Assembly (NCBI GenBank): GCA_038233215.1
Contig: JBBSML010000014.1
Coordinates: forward strand, 1-64,000
DNA length: 64,000 bases
Reading direction: 5' to 3'
Origin: JACDBZ01 sp038233215
GTDB taxonomy: Bacteria > Chloroflexota > Limnocylindria > QHBO01
Shown: positions 44,301-51,225 of the stretch, piece by piece
How positions within the stretch are numbered: position 1 is the first letter of the stretch
How the letters are laid out: each line of letters opens with the position of its first letter
The notes under the pieces: generated by a model
What the model was told of the DNA's origin: nothing
Databases searched by the model: none
What the model saw: the letters and a program-made list of their open reading frames with translations, nothing else
Made by a program: the position numbers and the translations under genes

Positions 44301-44803
44301 CGAAGGGATCTCCCCGATGCGGCACCGCCGAGTCGCCCCACCGCGTCCACCAGCGTCATGGCGGCGCGAACGGCCCGTTCGGCGTCATCCTCGTGGGTCG
44401 ACGGAGCTCCCCAGACGGCCATGACGGCGTCGCCAATGAACTTTTCGATCGTGCCGTCGAATGAGGCAATGACCGATCGCGCCACCTCGAAGTAGCGCGA
44501 TTGAATCGTCCGCACCTCTTCCGGATCCATCGATTGGGCGAGCGCCGTGAAGTTGGCGAGATCGACGAAGAGGACCGAGACGCGTCGCCGCTCGGCGGTT
44601 CCCGACGGGTCGCCTCGATCGTCCGAATTCGCGACGGCGGCGGGCTCCGCCGGAGCAACGGCTTCGCCACACGACGAGCAGAATCGGACACCGGGAGTGA
44701 TGCCCGCCTGGCAGTGCGGGCAGGTGGCGGTGAGGCGGCCGCCGCAGCTGGCGCAGAAGCGCGCCGCATCGGGATTGTCCGAATCGCACGCCGGGCACCG
44801 CAT
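41237..44803 (-). CDS. class III nucleotidyl cyclase / AAA ATPase / TPR signalling protein
   Basis: A 1188-residue multidomain protein. Residues 1-50: two zinc ribbons (CPACDSDN, CASCGG; CPHCQAG, CSSCGE). About 70-240: class III cyclase with metal Asp residues in LFVDLANFTAL and FIGDAVMAVWGAP, Lys in IEKFIGD and the Asn-x3-Arg of LVNIASRL, so adenylate cyclase activity is plausible. About 270-550: AAA/STAND ATPase with Walker A VTGIAGMGKSRLAWEL and Walker B VLVFEDLQWAD. About 560-1130: helical TPR-like repeats. The final 45 residues are Arg/Pro-rich. The 3-prime 125 bases overlap the GDSL gene. It might make the nucleotide sensed by the cNBD transporters. Confidence 0.9.
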   Translation of the reverse strand: MRCPACDSDNPDAARFCASCGGRLTATCPHCQAGITPGVRFCSSCGEAVAPAEPAAVANSDDRGDPSGTAERRRVSVLFVDLANFTALAQSMDPEEVRTIQSRYFEVARSVIASFDGTIEKFIGDAVMAVWGAPSTHEDDAERAVRAAMTLVDAVGRLGGAASGRSLRARGAVTTGEAAVSLGAVGQGMVAGDLVNIASRLQGRAPLGGVLVDRMTRDRGSRAAVFTSVGSLSLKGRTGPLRAYRATQAPQSHAGRHGGMHAGPFVGRDRELRELVELFNGVIRERRSRLVSVTGIAGMGKSRLAWELYEWVDALPDEVAWHAGRAPAYGEGIAFAAVGEMVRRRIRVSEDAPPEVARRHLATTLDELVRDEEERRWIEPRLAVLLGSDDVAVFDRDELFAAWRRFFERVSERSPTVLVFEDLQWADASLLDFIEYLASWTRDHPIIILALARPELFDRRAAWGAGVGSFTALRLERLPDDAMRTLLAARTPNLPQPLIRQILERAGGVPLYAVEVARIVEDRRRRPRGTPETGQQPVEVPDSLHGLIAARIDALPAAERALLLAAAVLGTRFRLDALVAVVRADAALTRGRIEALVRREHLTIDEDRNSPGYGQLGFVQDLVREVAYGTLARRERRSLHLAAAHHLESLGGDTVAEHLAGHLVEAHRLDPDHRDAARLGRRAVAALRQAAREATRLHVPERALGLLTDAIRLCEAASAQLTALLEEIAEASRAAGRLELAEAYLRELIALHTASSDHTAATRARARLASVLLSAQRNEPALAELQAAMGSIRHFEADASGVELAAQMARARLLLGDSREGLAWAERALVAANRLGLANIATDVLVTRGTARITLGQEELGLSDLRTAIAHAQETGSLHTELRSRNNLAWALMADDPRAAMETARHGLELATQMGLGDVAVQLADLACTTAIETGDWAWALETIAELEERGVSEAYRIVLSTSAATIHALRGDPSPMAALDSLEPIPAGMDRQVVSGLLQARAWCALVAGDFGEVQRLAEQAVEGSIGADQAYPRILATRASLWLGDRAAVAAGLARLDALNQRGRAVVAASMTLHAGLAVLDGNPEAEHLYRRAVEAWRTLDLPLPLALCLLDEHRTLRSQAAPTEAMAAIDRLGADGLRVVVETTVTPRGAPPRRARSRQPSARTAPRTGGGRRPPRANDRPSPPG

Positions 44804-44818
44804 GGCTGGGTCCGACCC

Positions 44819-45295
44819 CTAGGCCGAACCGTCTCCCAGCGGCGGGTCCTCCTTCGAGGTGTCCTCCTGCTTGTAGATCATCTGGCCGGCCATGGCGCCA
44901 TCCTCGATGACGAGGCTGAACCACTTCCAGCGGGCCATGGTCCGGTCGTGATTGATGATGTAGGTCCCGACGTCCGCGTGGTCCTCCGGAAACCGGTCCA
45001 CCCGCCCGCCGATGCCCTTGTCGGCGAGCTTGCCCGCCATCGCCAGGTGCGGCTTGTGGAGAGCCCACTCGGACTCGCGTGTGCTGCTCTTGAACTGGGC
45101 GAAGCTGACCCCGAAGGGCGCGTTGATGAAGGCCTGGACGACCGGATTCTCGAGCGCCTCTGCGGTGAACAGGCTCGCGTCATTGAGCGTCGCGTAGGCG
45201 TTGAATCCGTCAGCCTGTCCGTACCCTCGGCTCGCGCCATCGGGGAACGCGTCGTACAGGTCGTCCTCGTTGAAAGGTGTCTCCTTGGTTGCCAT
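44819..45295 (-). CDS. hypothetical protein, cyclase operon
   Basis: A 158-residue soluble protein beginning MATKETPFNEDDLYDAFPDG, with a GGAGG site 8 bases before its ATG. It is acidic and mixed in composition, with aromatic-rich ends (MARWKWFSLVIEDGAM) and no recognised motif. It precedes the cyclase gene on the same strand by 15 bases, so they are probably co-transcribed and it may be a partner. Divergent from gltX. Confidence 0.7.
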   Translation of the reverse strand: MATKETPFNEDDLYDAFPDGASRGYGQADGFNAYATLNDASLFTAEALENPVVQAFINAPFGVSFAQFKSSTRESEWALHKPHLAMAGKLADKGIGGRVDRFPEDHADVGTYIINHDRTMARWKWFSLVIEDGAMAGQMIYKQEDTSKEDPPLGDGSA

Positions 45296-45374
45296 GCTCG
45301 GGCCTCCGTTGGTTGTGGGTGATCAGCCGATGATAGGTATCGTCCGGAGTGGTGCCTAGCCCTGGAGACGCTGC

Positions 45375-45380
45375 TAGCAT
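45375..45380 (+). promoter_or_regulatory. -10 hexamer TAGCAT, leaderless start of gltX
   Basis: TAGCAT ends 6 bases before the ATG at 45387. The six bases between are CGGAGG, so a residual Shine-Dalgarno-like sequence overlaps but is too close to the start to work normally. Confidence 0.5.
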
Positions 45381-45386
45381 CGGAGG

Positions 45387-46880
45387 ATGATGCAATCATT
45401 GGATCGGCCGACGCGCGTGCGCATGGCGCCGAGCCCGACCGGACCGCTCCATATCGGCACCGCGCGGACGAGCCTCTACAACTATCTGGCCGCGCGGCAC
45501 GTGGGTGGGACCTACGTCCTGCGCATCGAGGACACCGATGCCGCCCGCAGCACGGCCGAGTTCGAGCGGGACATCATCGACGACCTCCATTGGCTCGGCA
45601 TCAGCTGGGACGAGGGGCCGCAGGTCGCCGGCGGTCAGGACATCGGCCCGCATGCGCCGTATCGCCAGAGCGGACGGATGGAGCTCTATGGTCGGGAGGC
45701 GGACCGGTTGCTTGCGGCGGGATCGGCGTATCGGTGCTGGTGCACCACCGAGGAGCTCGACGCTGTTCGCCGGGACCAGGAGACCAAGAGAGAGCCGCCA
45801 CGCTACAACGGTCGCTGCCTGCGCCTGACCGATGCGGAGCACGCCGCGTTCGAGGCGGAAGGTCGTCCATCGGTCATTCGCTTCAAGGTCGAGCCGGAGG
45901 TCGTTCGTTTCGATGATCTCGTGCGTGGCGAGGTCGAGTTCGACAACGCGCTGCTCGGCGACTTCGTGATCGTGCGGAATGATGGGATGCCGCTCTACCA
46001 CTTCGTTGTCGTGATCGATGACGAGGCGATGGAGATCACGCACGTGATTCGGGGCGAGGACCACCTGAGCAACACGCCGAAGCACATCGCGCTGATCCGA
46101 GCGCTGGGCTATCGCGAACCGCGCTTTGGCCACATCCCGCTCATTCTCAACGCCGACCGATCCAAGATGAGCAAGCGCAAGTCACAGACGGCCATCACGG
46201 CGTACCGCGAAGAGGGCTACCTCCCGGAGGCATTCGTCAACTTCATGGCCTTCCTCGGCTGGTCGCCGGGTACGGAGGAGGAGATCTTCAGCCTCGATGA
46301 GCTTGCCTCTCGCTTCGACATCGAGAAGGTCCACCACGGCGGTGCCGTCTTCGACCGTGGCCGGCTCGACCATCTCAATGGCGTGTATATCCGCGCCATG
46401 ACCGATGAACAGCTCGCGCTTCGCATCCGCGAGTGGGTGCCGAAGGCGATCCGCGATGACGACCTGATGCGGCTGGTCCCGCTCATCAAGGAGCGGCTGG
46501 TGAAGCTTGGCGACGTGCCGGACCTCATCGGCTTCGTGTGGGAGCCGGACGAGGTTGTCGCGGATTGGTACGGGCCTGAGCTGCTCCATCCGAAGAAGGG
46601 TGGGCCGGACGAGGCTCGTGTGGCGCTCGAGGGCGCCCGCGAGGTGCTGGCGGAGCTGGATGACGCCGATTTCAGCGCGGACGTGCTCGAGCAGCGCATC
46701 CGGGAGGCCGCCGCTGCCGCTGGCGTCAAGGCGGGCGACTTCTTCTCGCCGATCCGGGTCGCGGTCACTGGACGAACCATCTCTCCGCCACTGTTCGCCT
46801 CGCTCGAGATGCTCGGGCGTGATCGTTCGCTGGCTCGCGTTGACGACGCGCTGGGCAAACTGACGGAGCTTTCGGTATGA
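45387..46880 (+). CDS. gltX: glutamyl-tRNA synthetase
   Basis: A 497-residue class I aminoacyl-tRNA synthetase that charges tRNA-Glu. The HIGH motif is in PSPTGPLHIGTART (about 20), and the KMSKS equivalent in DRSKMSKRKSQ (about 255). Cysteine and His residues of a zinc site (RCWC) follow at about 113. The anticodon-binding domain covers the last 150 residues. Length and motifs are normal. Two successive ATG codons; the first is used here. Overlaps the SseB-like gene by 4 bases. Confidence 0.97.
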   Translation: MMQSLDRPTRVRMAPSPTGPLHIGTARTSLYNYLAARHVGGTYVLRIEDTDAARSTAEFERDIIDDLHWLGISWDEGPQVAGGQDIGPHAPYRQSGRMELYGREADRLLAAGSAYRCWCTTEELDAVRRDQETKREPPRYNGRCLRLTDAEHAAFEAEGRPSVIRFKVEPEVVRFDDLVRGEVEFDNALLGDFVIVRNDGMPLYHFVVVIDDEAMEITHVIRGEDHLSNTPKHIALIRALGYREPRFGHIPLILNADRSKMSKRKSQTAITAYREEGYLPEAFVNFMAFLGWSPGTEEEIFSLDELASRFDIEKVHHGGAVFDRGRLDHLNGVYIRAMTDEQLALRIREWVPKAIRDDDLMRLVPLIKERLVKLGDVPDLIGFVWEPDEVVADWYGPELLHPKKGGPDEARVALEGAREVLAELDDADFSADVLEQRIREAAAAAGVKAGDFFSPIRVAVTGRTISPPLFASLEMLGRDRSLARVDDALGKLTELSV

Positions 46881-47626
46881 CCAAGGACGATCCGCGCCCA
46901 GGTCACGCGGCGCCGCGCCTGGACGCCCTGATCGACGCGGAGCTCGTGGTCCCGATCAGGTCGTCGTCCGGGGCCGCACCGGATCCCGCATCACTCGACG
47001 CTGGTGCATTCCGGCACGGGACGGACGACGCCGGGGAGCGGTTCATCGCCGCGTTCAGCTCTCCCTCGTCACTCGTCGAGTTTGGTCCGCCGGGCACGGA
47101 CAGCATCCGCATCCGAGCGCAGGACCTGTTCGAGCGCGCCGACGCGGTGCAGGAGCGGGTGGTGGTCGATCCAGGGGCACCCACCCAGATCGAGGTCGCA
47201 ATCGGTGTGCTTCCCTTCCTCGCCGCCGGCATTGATCCGAATCGACCGGACGCCCTGCGGGCCCGGCGCCCGCTCGGCGATCTGCCGGCGCTCGAGTTGC
47301 CTGACCAGATCCCGGAGCCCTTTGGCCGCGAGCTCCGTTCCGCCCTCGCGGATCTGCCCCACGTCGAGCGCGCGTGGCTGCTGCGCGCAGGCACGTCATG
47401 GACGGCGGGCGTTCAGCTGGATCCCGGCGCGCTGTTAGCCGATTTCGATGCGGTTCGCAATCGGCTGCATGCGATCGCCACCGAGCATCTCGGTTCGCGA
47501 CGTCTTCTGGCCGTCACCGACTTGCGCGCCCCGATGATGCTCGAGATGTACGACGCCACGGCGGCCCCGTTCTACGCTCGCCAGGAACAGAAGAAGGGGC
47601 TGTTTTCCCGTCTCTTTGGCGGCTGA
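46877..47626 (+). CDS. SseB-like protein
   Basis: A 249-residue soluble protein starting by ATGA overlap with gltX. Residues about 15-120 look like the SseB N-terminal domain (LDALIDAELVVPI, then ERFIAAFSSPSSLVEFG), and the C-terminal part like SseB_C (LPHVERAWLLRAGTSW). SseB proteins were first linked to serine sensitivity and type VII or envelope loci, with no known catalytic role. The C-terminus ends FYARQEQKKGLFSRLFGG, a short amphipathic tail. Function unknown. Confidence 0.75.
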   Translation: MTKDDPRPGHAAPRLDALIDAELVVPIRSSSGAAPDPASLDAGAFRHGTDDAGERFIAAFSSPSSLVEFGPPGTDSIRIRAQDLFERADAVQERVVVDPGAPTQIEVAIGVLPFLAAGIDPNRPDALRARRPLGDLPALELPDQIPEPFGRELRSALADLPHVERAWLLRAGTSWTAGVQLDPGALLADFDAVRNRLHAIATEHLGSRRLLAVTDLRAPMMLEMYDATAAPFYARQEQKKGLFSRLFGG

Positions 47627-47678
47627 GGCACGCCCGTCAGCGGCGCCGCACGCCTCTGTCACGTCCCGCCTCGCCTTT

Positions 47679-47816
47679 TTGCGCTGGGCGCAACTAACTA
47701 CGAAGTGCGGCCTCTTTACGGCCGGGATGTGCGCCTGGGCGCAAACTTTGGATCTATTTTGCGCTCATTCTGGCTGATTCGGGCGGCTCCTTCGTAGTTA
47801 GTTGCATTGGGTGCAA
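47679..47816. repeat. palindromic intergenic element with 27-base terminal inverted repeats
   Basis: A 138-base structure in the gap between the SseB-like gene and the ADH gene. The core is a perfect 16-bp inverted repeat: GCAACTAACTACGAAG (47690-47705) against its complement at 47790-47805. Including flanks, 21 of 27 end positions pair. Each end also carries a palindrome: TTGCGC-TGG-GCGCAA (47679-47693) and TTGCA-TTGGG-TGCAA (47802-47816). Inside are TGCGC-CTGG-GCGCA (47730-47743) and a CGGCC hairpin (47708-47724). The interior is richer in A/T than its surroundings. Possibly a REP/MITE-like element or structured RNA; no transposase. Confidence 0.75.
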
Positions 47817-47902
47817 GCGGCGGAGACATCGAAGCACACGTGCGGTCGCGTGTTGGATCCCGTCGTGCGCGTCTGCCTCGATCCATCGAGGTGACGAAGG
47901 CA

Positions 47903-48922
47903 TTACGGCACCAGCACCAGGCGGCCAGTGACACCGCCGGCTCGCAGGCGGACGTGGGCCGCGCTGGCCTCCCCCAGCGGGACGGGGTCGACATCCCAGT
48001 GAAGCGCACCGCTCGCTGCCAGTCGCACCACCTGGCGGAGGTCGTCATGCGCGCCCCACGCAACCGTGGTCAGCCATGACTCGACCGGAACGGTGTCGAA
48101 CCCGAACGGCAAGGAACCGCCCGCCTCGCCGATGAGTACCACCAGGCCATCCGGAGCCACCGTGGCAGCGGCGCTGGCGAGCGATGCATCGGTCCCGACG
48201 AAGTCCAGCACGACGTCCGCGGGGGCCCCGAGTGCCTCGATCGATTCGGCAGCCTCACCGTCGAGGAGCGTGATATCAGCGCCGAGCTCCTTCGCGAGTC
48301 CCAGGCGCAGCGGGGATAGCTCTCGGACCGCGATCTGGAGCCGAGGCCCGGCATCGGGCACCAGGCGCAGGTACTGGAGCGCGAATTGACCGAGCGCTCC
48401 ACATCCGATCAGTAGCACGCGGGCGCCCGGCGTGAGCCAGCGTTCGGCGCGACGGACCGCGCGGTACGGGGTGACGCCGGCGTCAGCGAGCGGCGCGGCG
48501 CGCACGGGATCGAGGTTTCCCAGGGGTACGAGGTGCCGTGGATGCGGCACGAGCATGGCGTCCGCGTAGCCTCCATCGGCCTGGAAGCCTGGGGCGACCG
48601 AACGAACGCAGCGCTGCTCGGCGCCTGCCCGACAGTCTCGGCAGTCGCCGCATCCCCATCCGCCGTGGACGAGTACCGGGCTGCCGAGGGCGTGAGCCCC
48701 GCCGGCATCCGGGCCGACGGCATCCACCCAGCCTGTGACCTCGTGGCCGAGCGTGACCGGCAATGCGACGCGTGTCTGCGTGCCATCGACGATGTGCAGG
48801 TCCGTGTGGCAGACCCCGCAGCCGGCGACCCGAATCCGGATCTCGGTGCCGGTCGGCTCCGGAATCGGGACCTCTTCCGTGCGTAGTTCCTGGCCCGGCG
48901 CCTGAAGCCGGACGGCACGCAT
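47903..48922 (-). CDS. zinc-dependent alcohol dehydrogenase
   Basis: A 339-residue medium-chain dehydrogenase. Catalytic zinc ligands: Cys in GCGVCHTDLH, His in GHEVTGWV and a Cys near GVTPYRA. Structural zinc cysteines: CGDCRDCRAGAEQRC. The Rossmann motif is LLIGCGALGQFALQYL. The substrate is an alcohol or aldehyde; the class resembles the propanol-preferring ADH group. I chose the ATG at 48922, 4 bases after the redoxin gene; the frame upstream to 49006 lies inside that gene. Confidence 0.92.
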   Translation of the reverse strand: MRAVRLQAPGQELRTEEVPIPEPTGTEIRIRVAGCGVCHTDLHIVDGTQTRVALPVTLGHEVTGWVDAVGPDAGGAHALGSPVLVHGGWGCGDCRDCRAGAEQRCVRSVAPGFQADGGYADAMLVPHPRHLVPLGNLDPVRAAPLADAGVTPYRAVRRAERWLTPGARVLLIGCGALGQFALQYLRLVPDAGPRLQIAVRELSPLRLGLAKELGADITLLDGEAAESIEALGAPADVVLDFVGTDASLASAAATVAPDGLVVLIGEAGGSLPFGFDTVPVESWLTTVAWGAHDDLRQVVRLAASGALHWDVDPVPLGEASAAHVRLRAGGVTGRLVLVP

Positions 48923-48926
48923 GACC

Positions 48927-49445
48927 CTACGAGGCCGCGGAGGCGTCTTCGGAAGTGGCGTGGATCGGCTCGGAAAGCGCTCGCATCGCCTGGTCAACGA
49001 GCGCATCGGGCTCCACCGGATCGAGCATGGCCCGGATGATCCCGTCGCGGTCGACAGCGACCGCCACCGGCTGCGACACGTTGACGTTGTCGCCTTCGGC
49101 CGTGGTGGCGATGCCGAGCATCTCGACGGCGCTTCGACGCTCGTCGCTCAGGAGCAGGAAGGGAAGCTGTCGCTCGCTCACAAAAGCGGTCTGCTGCTCC
49201 ACGGAGTCGCAGCTGATGCCAACCACCGTGATGCCGGCCTCATGCAGCCGCGGGTACCCGGTCGACAACGCCTCGACCGACTTGAGGCCACGACGGCGTC
49301 CGGCACCGCTCAGGGTTGGCGCACCAAAGAAGAGGACCAATACCGGCTGCTTGGTGACGCTGCTGCGCAGGTTGAGGAGGTACCCGTCGGTCGCCCGCAG
49401 CCCGACCGAAGGCAACGGATCGCCGACCGCCAGCTTCATGCTCAT
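48927..49445 (-). CDS. peroxiredoxin-like (redoxin) protein without peroxidatic Cys
   Basis: A 172-residue AhpC/TSA-fold protein. The strand and loop VLVLFFGAPTLSGAGRRRG occupies the active-site position, where peroxiredoxins have T-x-x-C; here the Cys position is Gly and no CxxC is present. The only cysteine is in GISCDSVEQQ, about 30 residues later. Peroxidase chemistry by the usual mechanism is therefore unlikely. A TACAAT hexamer lies 6 bases before the ATG at 49445, inside the mutY 3-prime end, so the gene can be transcribed alone; the ATG also overlaps the mutY stop by 4 bases. Confidence 0.8.
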   Translation of the reverse strand: MSMKLAVGDPLPSVGLRATDGYLLNLRSSVTKQPVLVLFFGAPTLSGAGRRRGLKSVEALSTGYPRLHEAGITVVGISCDSVEQQTAFVSERQLPFLLLSDERRSAVEMLGIATTAEGDNVNVSQPVAVAVDRDGIIRAMLDPVEPDALVDQAMRALSEPIHATSEDASAAS

Positions 49446-50362
49446 GGCCCGATTGTAGCGGCGCCCAGCCTCACCATCCCGCCTGACCGATGAGCCAGCC
49501 CGTCCCGCTCCAGCCCACTCAGCACGCGCGCCCAACCCGCCTTGTCCAGCGGCTGACCGATGCGGCGCTCGGCTCTCGCCAGCTCAACGATCAGCTGCCG
49601 CTCACGAAGCGCAAGCCCGCTCGAGGCGGACAGGAACCGCAGCGTCGCGCCTCGATAAGCGCGATCGGAGCCGCGCAGTGACGGCTGGCGCGGCAGGGGG
49701 ACCACGGTCGCCGACCCGCGCGACGGGCACTCCGCGGCGATGGGGCACGCACCGCAGCGGGGCTGGCGCGAGCGACAGATGGTGGCACCGAATTCCATCG
49801 TGGCGTGGGTCCAGGCCGCGACCTGCCCACCGCGTCCGTGCGCCGCGAGCCTGTCAGAGATGAGCTGCAGGCGTCGTGGGTCGTCCGGTCCACCGAATCG
49901 GCGGAGAAGCCAGCGTCGCACGTTCGTGTCGACAACCCCGACCGGGGTTCCGAACGCCAGCGAGGCAACGGCGCGCGCGGTGTACGGGCCGATTCCCGGC
50001 AGACGGGCCAGGCCGGCCACGTCGCTCGGCCATCCGTCGCGCGCGATGATGACGGCGGCGCGTTGAAGCGCCAGCGCACGACGGTTGTAGCCGAGCCCGC
50101 TCCATGCAGCGATCACGTCGGCGGCCGGAGCCGAGGCGAGCGACCCGAGAGTCGGAAAGTGCGCCATGAATCGCGGGAACCGCTCGGCGATGCGCGACGC
50201 CTGCGTCTGCTGAAGCATCATCTCGCTGACGAGGACGGCGTAGGGGTCGTCCGTCTCGCGCCACGGGAACTCGCGATGCTCCGCCGCGTACCAATCAAGG
50301 AGCCCGCGACGGACGCGTCGCCGGGTGCTTGGGGAGGGAGGTGGGGCTGGGTGAGCGGGCAC
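49442..50362 (-). CDS. mutY: A/G-specific adenine glycosylase MutY (short form)
   Basis: A 306-residue DNA glycosylase that removes adenine opposite 8-oxoguanine. Helix-hairpin-helix LARLPGIGPYTARAV, catalytic Asp in VGVVDTNVRRW and Glu in VSEMMLQQTQ are present. The [4Fe-4S] cluster is C-x6-C-x2-C-x5-C (CRSRQPRCGACPIAAEC). The C-terminal 8-oxoG-recognition Nudix-like domain is absent or reduced. I chose the GTG at 50362, 7 bases after TACCCT; an ATG at 50431 would overlap the divergent HAD start codon. The cluster depends on the suf system upstream in this window. Confidence 0.93.
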   Translation of the reverse strand: MPAHPAPPPSPSTRRRVRRGLLDWYAAEHREFPWRETDDPYAVLVSEMMLQQTQASRIAERFPRFMAHFPTLGSLASAPAADVIAAWSGLGYNRRALALQRAAVIIARDGWPSDVAGLARLPGIGPYTARAVASLAFGTPVGVVDTNVRRWLLRRFGGPDDPRRLQLISDRLAAHGRGGQVAAWTHATMEFGATICRSRQPRCGACPIAAECPSRGSATVVPLPRQPSLRGSDRAYRGATLRFLSASSGLALRERQLIVELARAERRIGQPLDKAGWARVLSGLERDGLAHRSGGMVRLGAATIGP

Positions 50363-50369
50363 GGAATGC

Positions 50370-50421
50370 AGGGTAGCAGCGGACTCCGCCGGCGCATCGG
50401 CCTCGCGTGGTGCGCTACCGT
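50370..50421. promoter_or_regulatory. divergent -10 hexamers between mutY and HAD
   Basis: Minus strand TACCCT at 50370-50375 is 7 bases before the mutY GTG at 50362. Plus strand TACCGT at 50416-50421 is 8 bases before the HAD ATG at 50430. The hexamer decides the mutY start, which has otherwise two candidates. Confidence 0.45.
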
Positions 50422-50429
50422 TGCTGGCC

Positions 50430-51212
50430 ATGACCTACCGACTACTCTGCCTCGATGCGGGCTTCACGCTGCTCTCGCCACGCCAGACGCTGGCCGACGC
50501 GCTCTCGGGCGTGCTTGCCGCCGACGGACATGAGATCACCGAGGACGAGTTGCGCGCCGCATGGGAGGAGGCCGACCGCTGGTTCTGGGACGAGTATCAC
50601 CGGCCTGGAAACGACACATGGACCGATGACGGCCGGATCGAGGAGTCCTGGCGCCAGTACCACGGTGTCATGCTCGAGCGGCTGCGGGTCGATGCCCGGC
50701 GCGAAGTCCTCGACCGCATTCTTGCCAGCCAGTTCTCGATCGACGCCTGGGAGCTGTATCCCGATGCCGAGCCGATGCTGACCGCCGTGCGTCAGCTCGA
50801 CGGGGTTCAGATCGGGATCGTCAGCGATTGGGGCTCCAACCTGCATGCAATTGTCGAGCAGCTCGGTCTCGACCGCCACCTCGACTTCGTCCTGCCGTCG
50901 GGCGCGGTCGGTGTCGCGAAGCCCGACCCGGCCTTCTTCCGCATGGCGCTCGAGCGGGCCGACGTGGCGGCCGAGGAGACCCTCATGGTCGGCGACTCGT
51001 ATCGGGCCGATGTGCGTGGCGCGTGGGCGGCCGGGATGGATGCGCTGTGGCTCGATCGCCACGAGGGCATCCGGATCACACCGGCGGGTGAGCCGGAGCC
51101 CACGGACGTACGGGTCATCCGCTCGCTGGCTGAGCTTCCGGACCTTGTCGCGTCCGGCGGTCCGCTGCCACGCGGCGAGGTGAGCCCGGTCGATTCGCCG
51201 GCGACCGCCTGA
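50430..51212 (+). CDS. HAD-family hydrolase (REG-2/HDHD3-like)
   Basis: A 260-residue HAD phosphatase-like protein. Motif I is LDAGFTLL, with the nucleophilic Asp but Ala-Gly in place of the second Asp, as in REG-2/HDHD3-type members. Motif II is GIVSDWGSN, motif III VAKPDPAFF (Lys), and motif IV VGDSYRADV. The cap domain covers about 15-110. Dehalogenase or phosphatase activity on a small metabolite; substrate unknown. The last 40 residues are disordered. Confidence 0.88.
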   Translation: MTYRLLCLDAGFTLLSPRQTLADALSGVLAADGHEITEDELRAAWEEADRWFWDEYHRPGNDTWTDDGRIEESWRQYHGVMLERLRVDARREVLDRILASQFSIDAWELYPDAEPMLTAVRQLDGVQIGIVSDWGSNLHAIVEQLGLDRHLDFVLPSGAVGVAKPDPAFFRMALERADVAAEETLMVGDSYRADVRGAWAAGMDALWLDRHEGIRITPAGEPEPTDVRVIRSLAELPDLVASGGPLPRGEVSPVDSPATA

Positions 51213-51225
51213 GGCGGGAAGCGCG

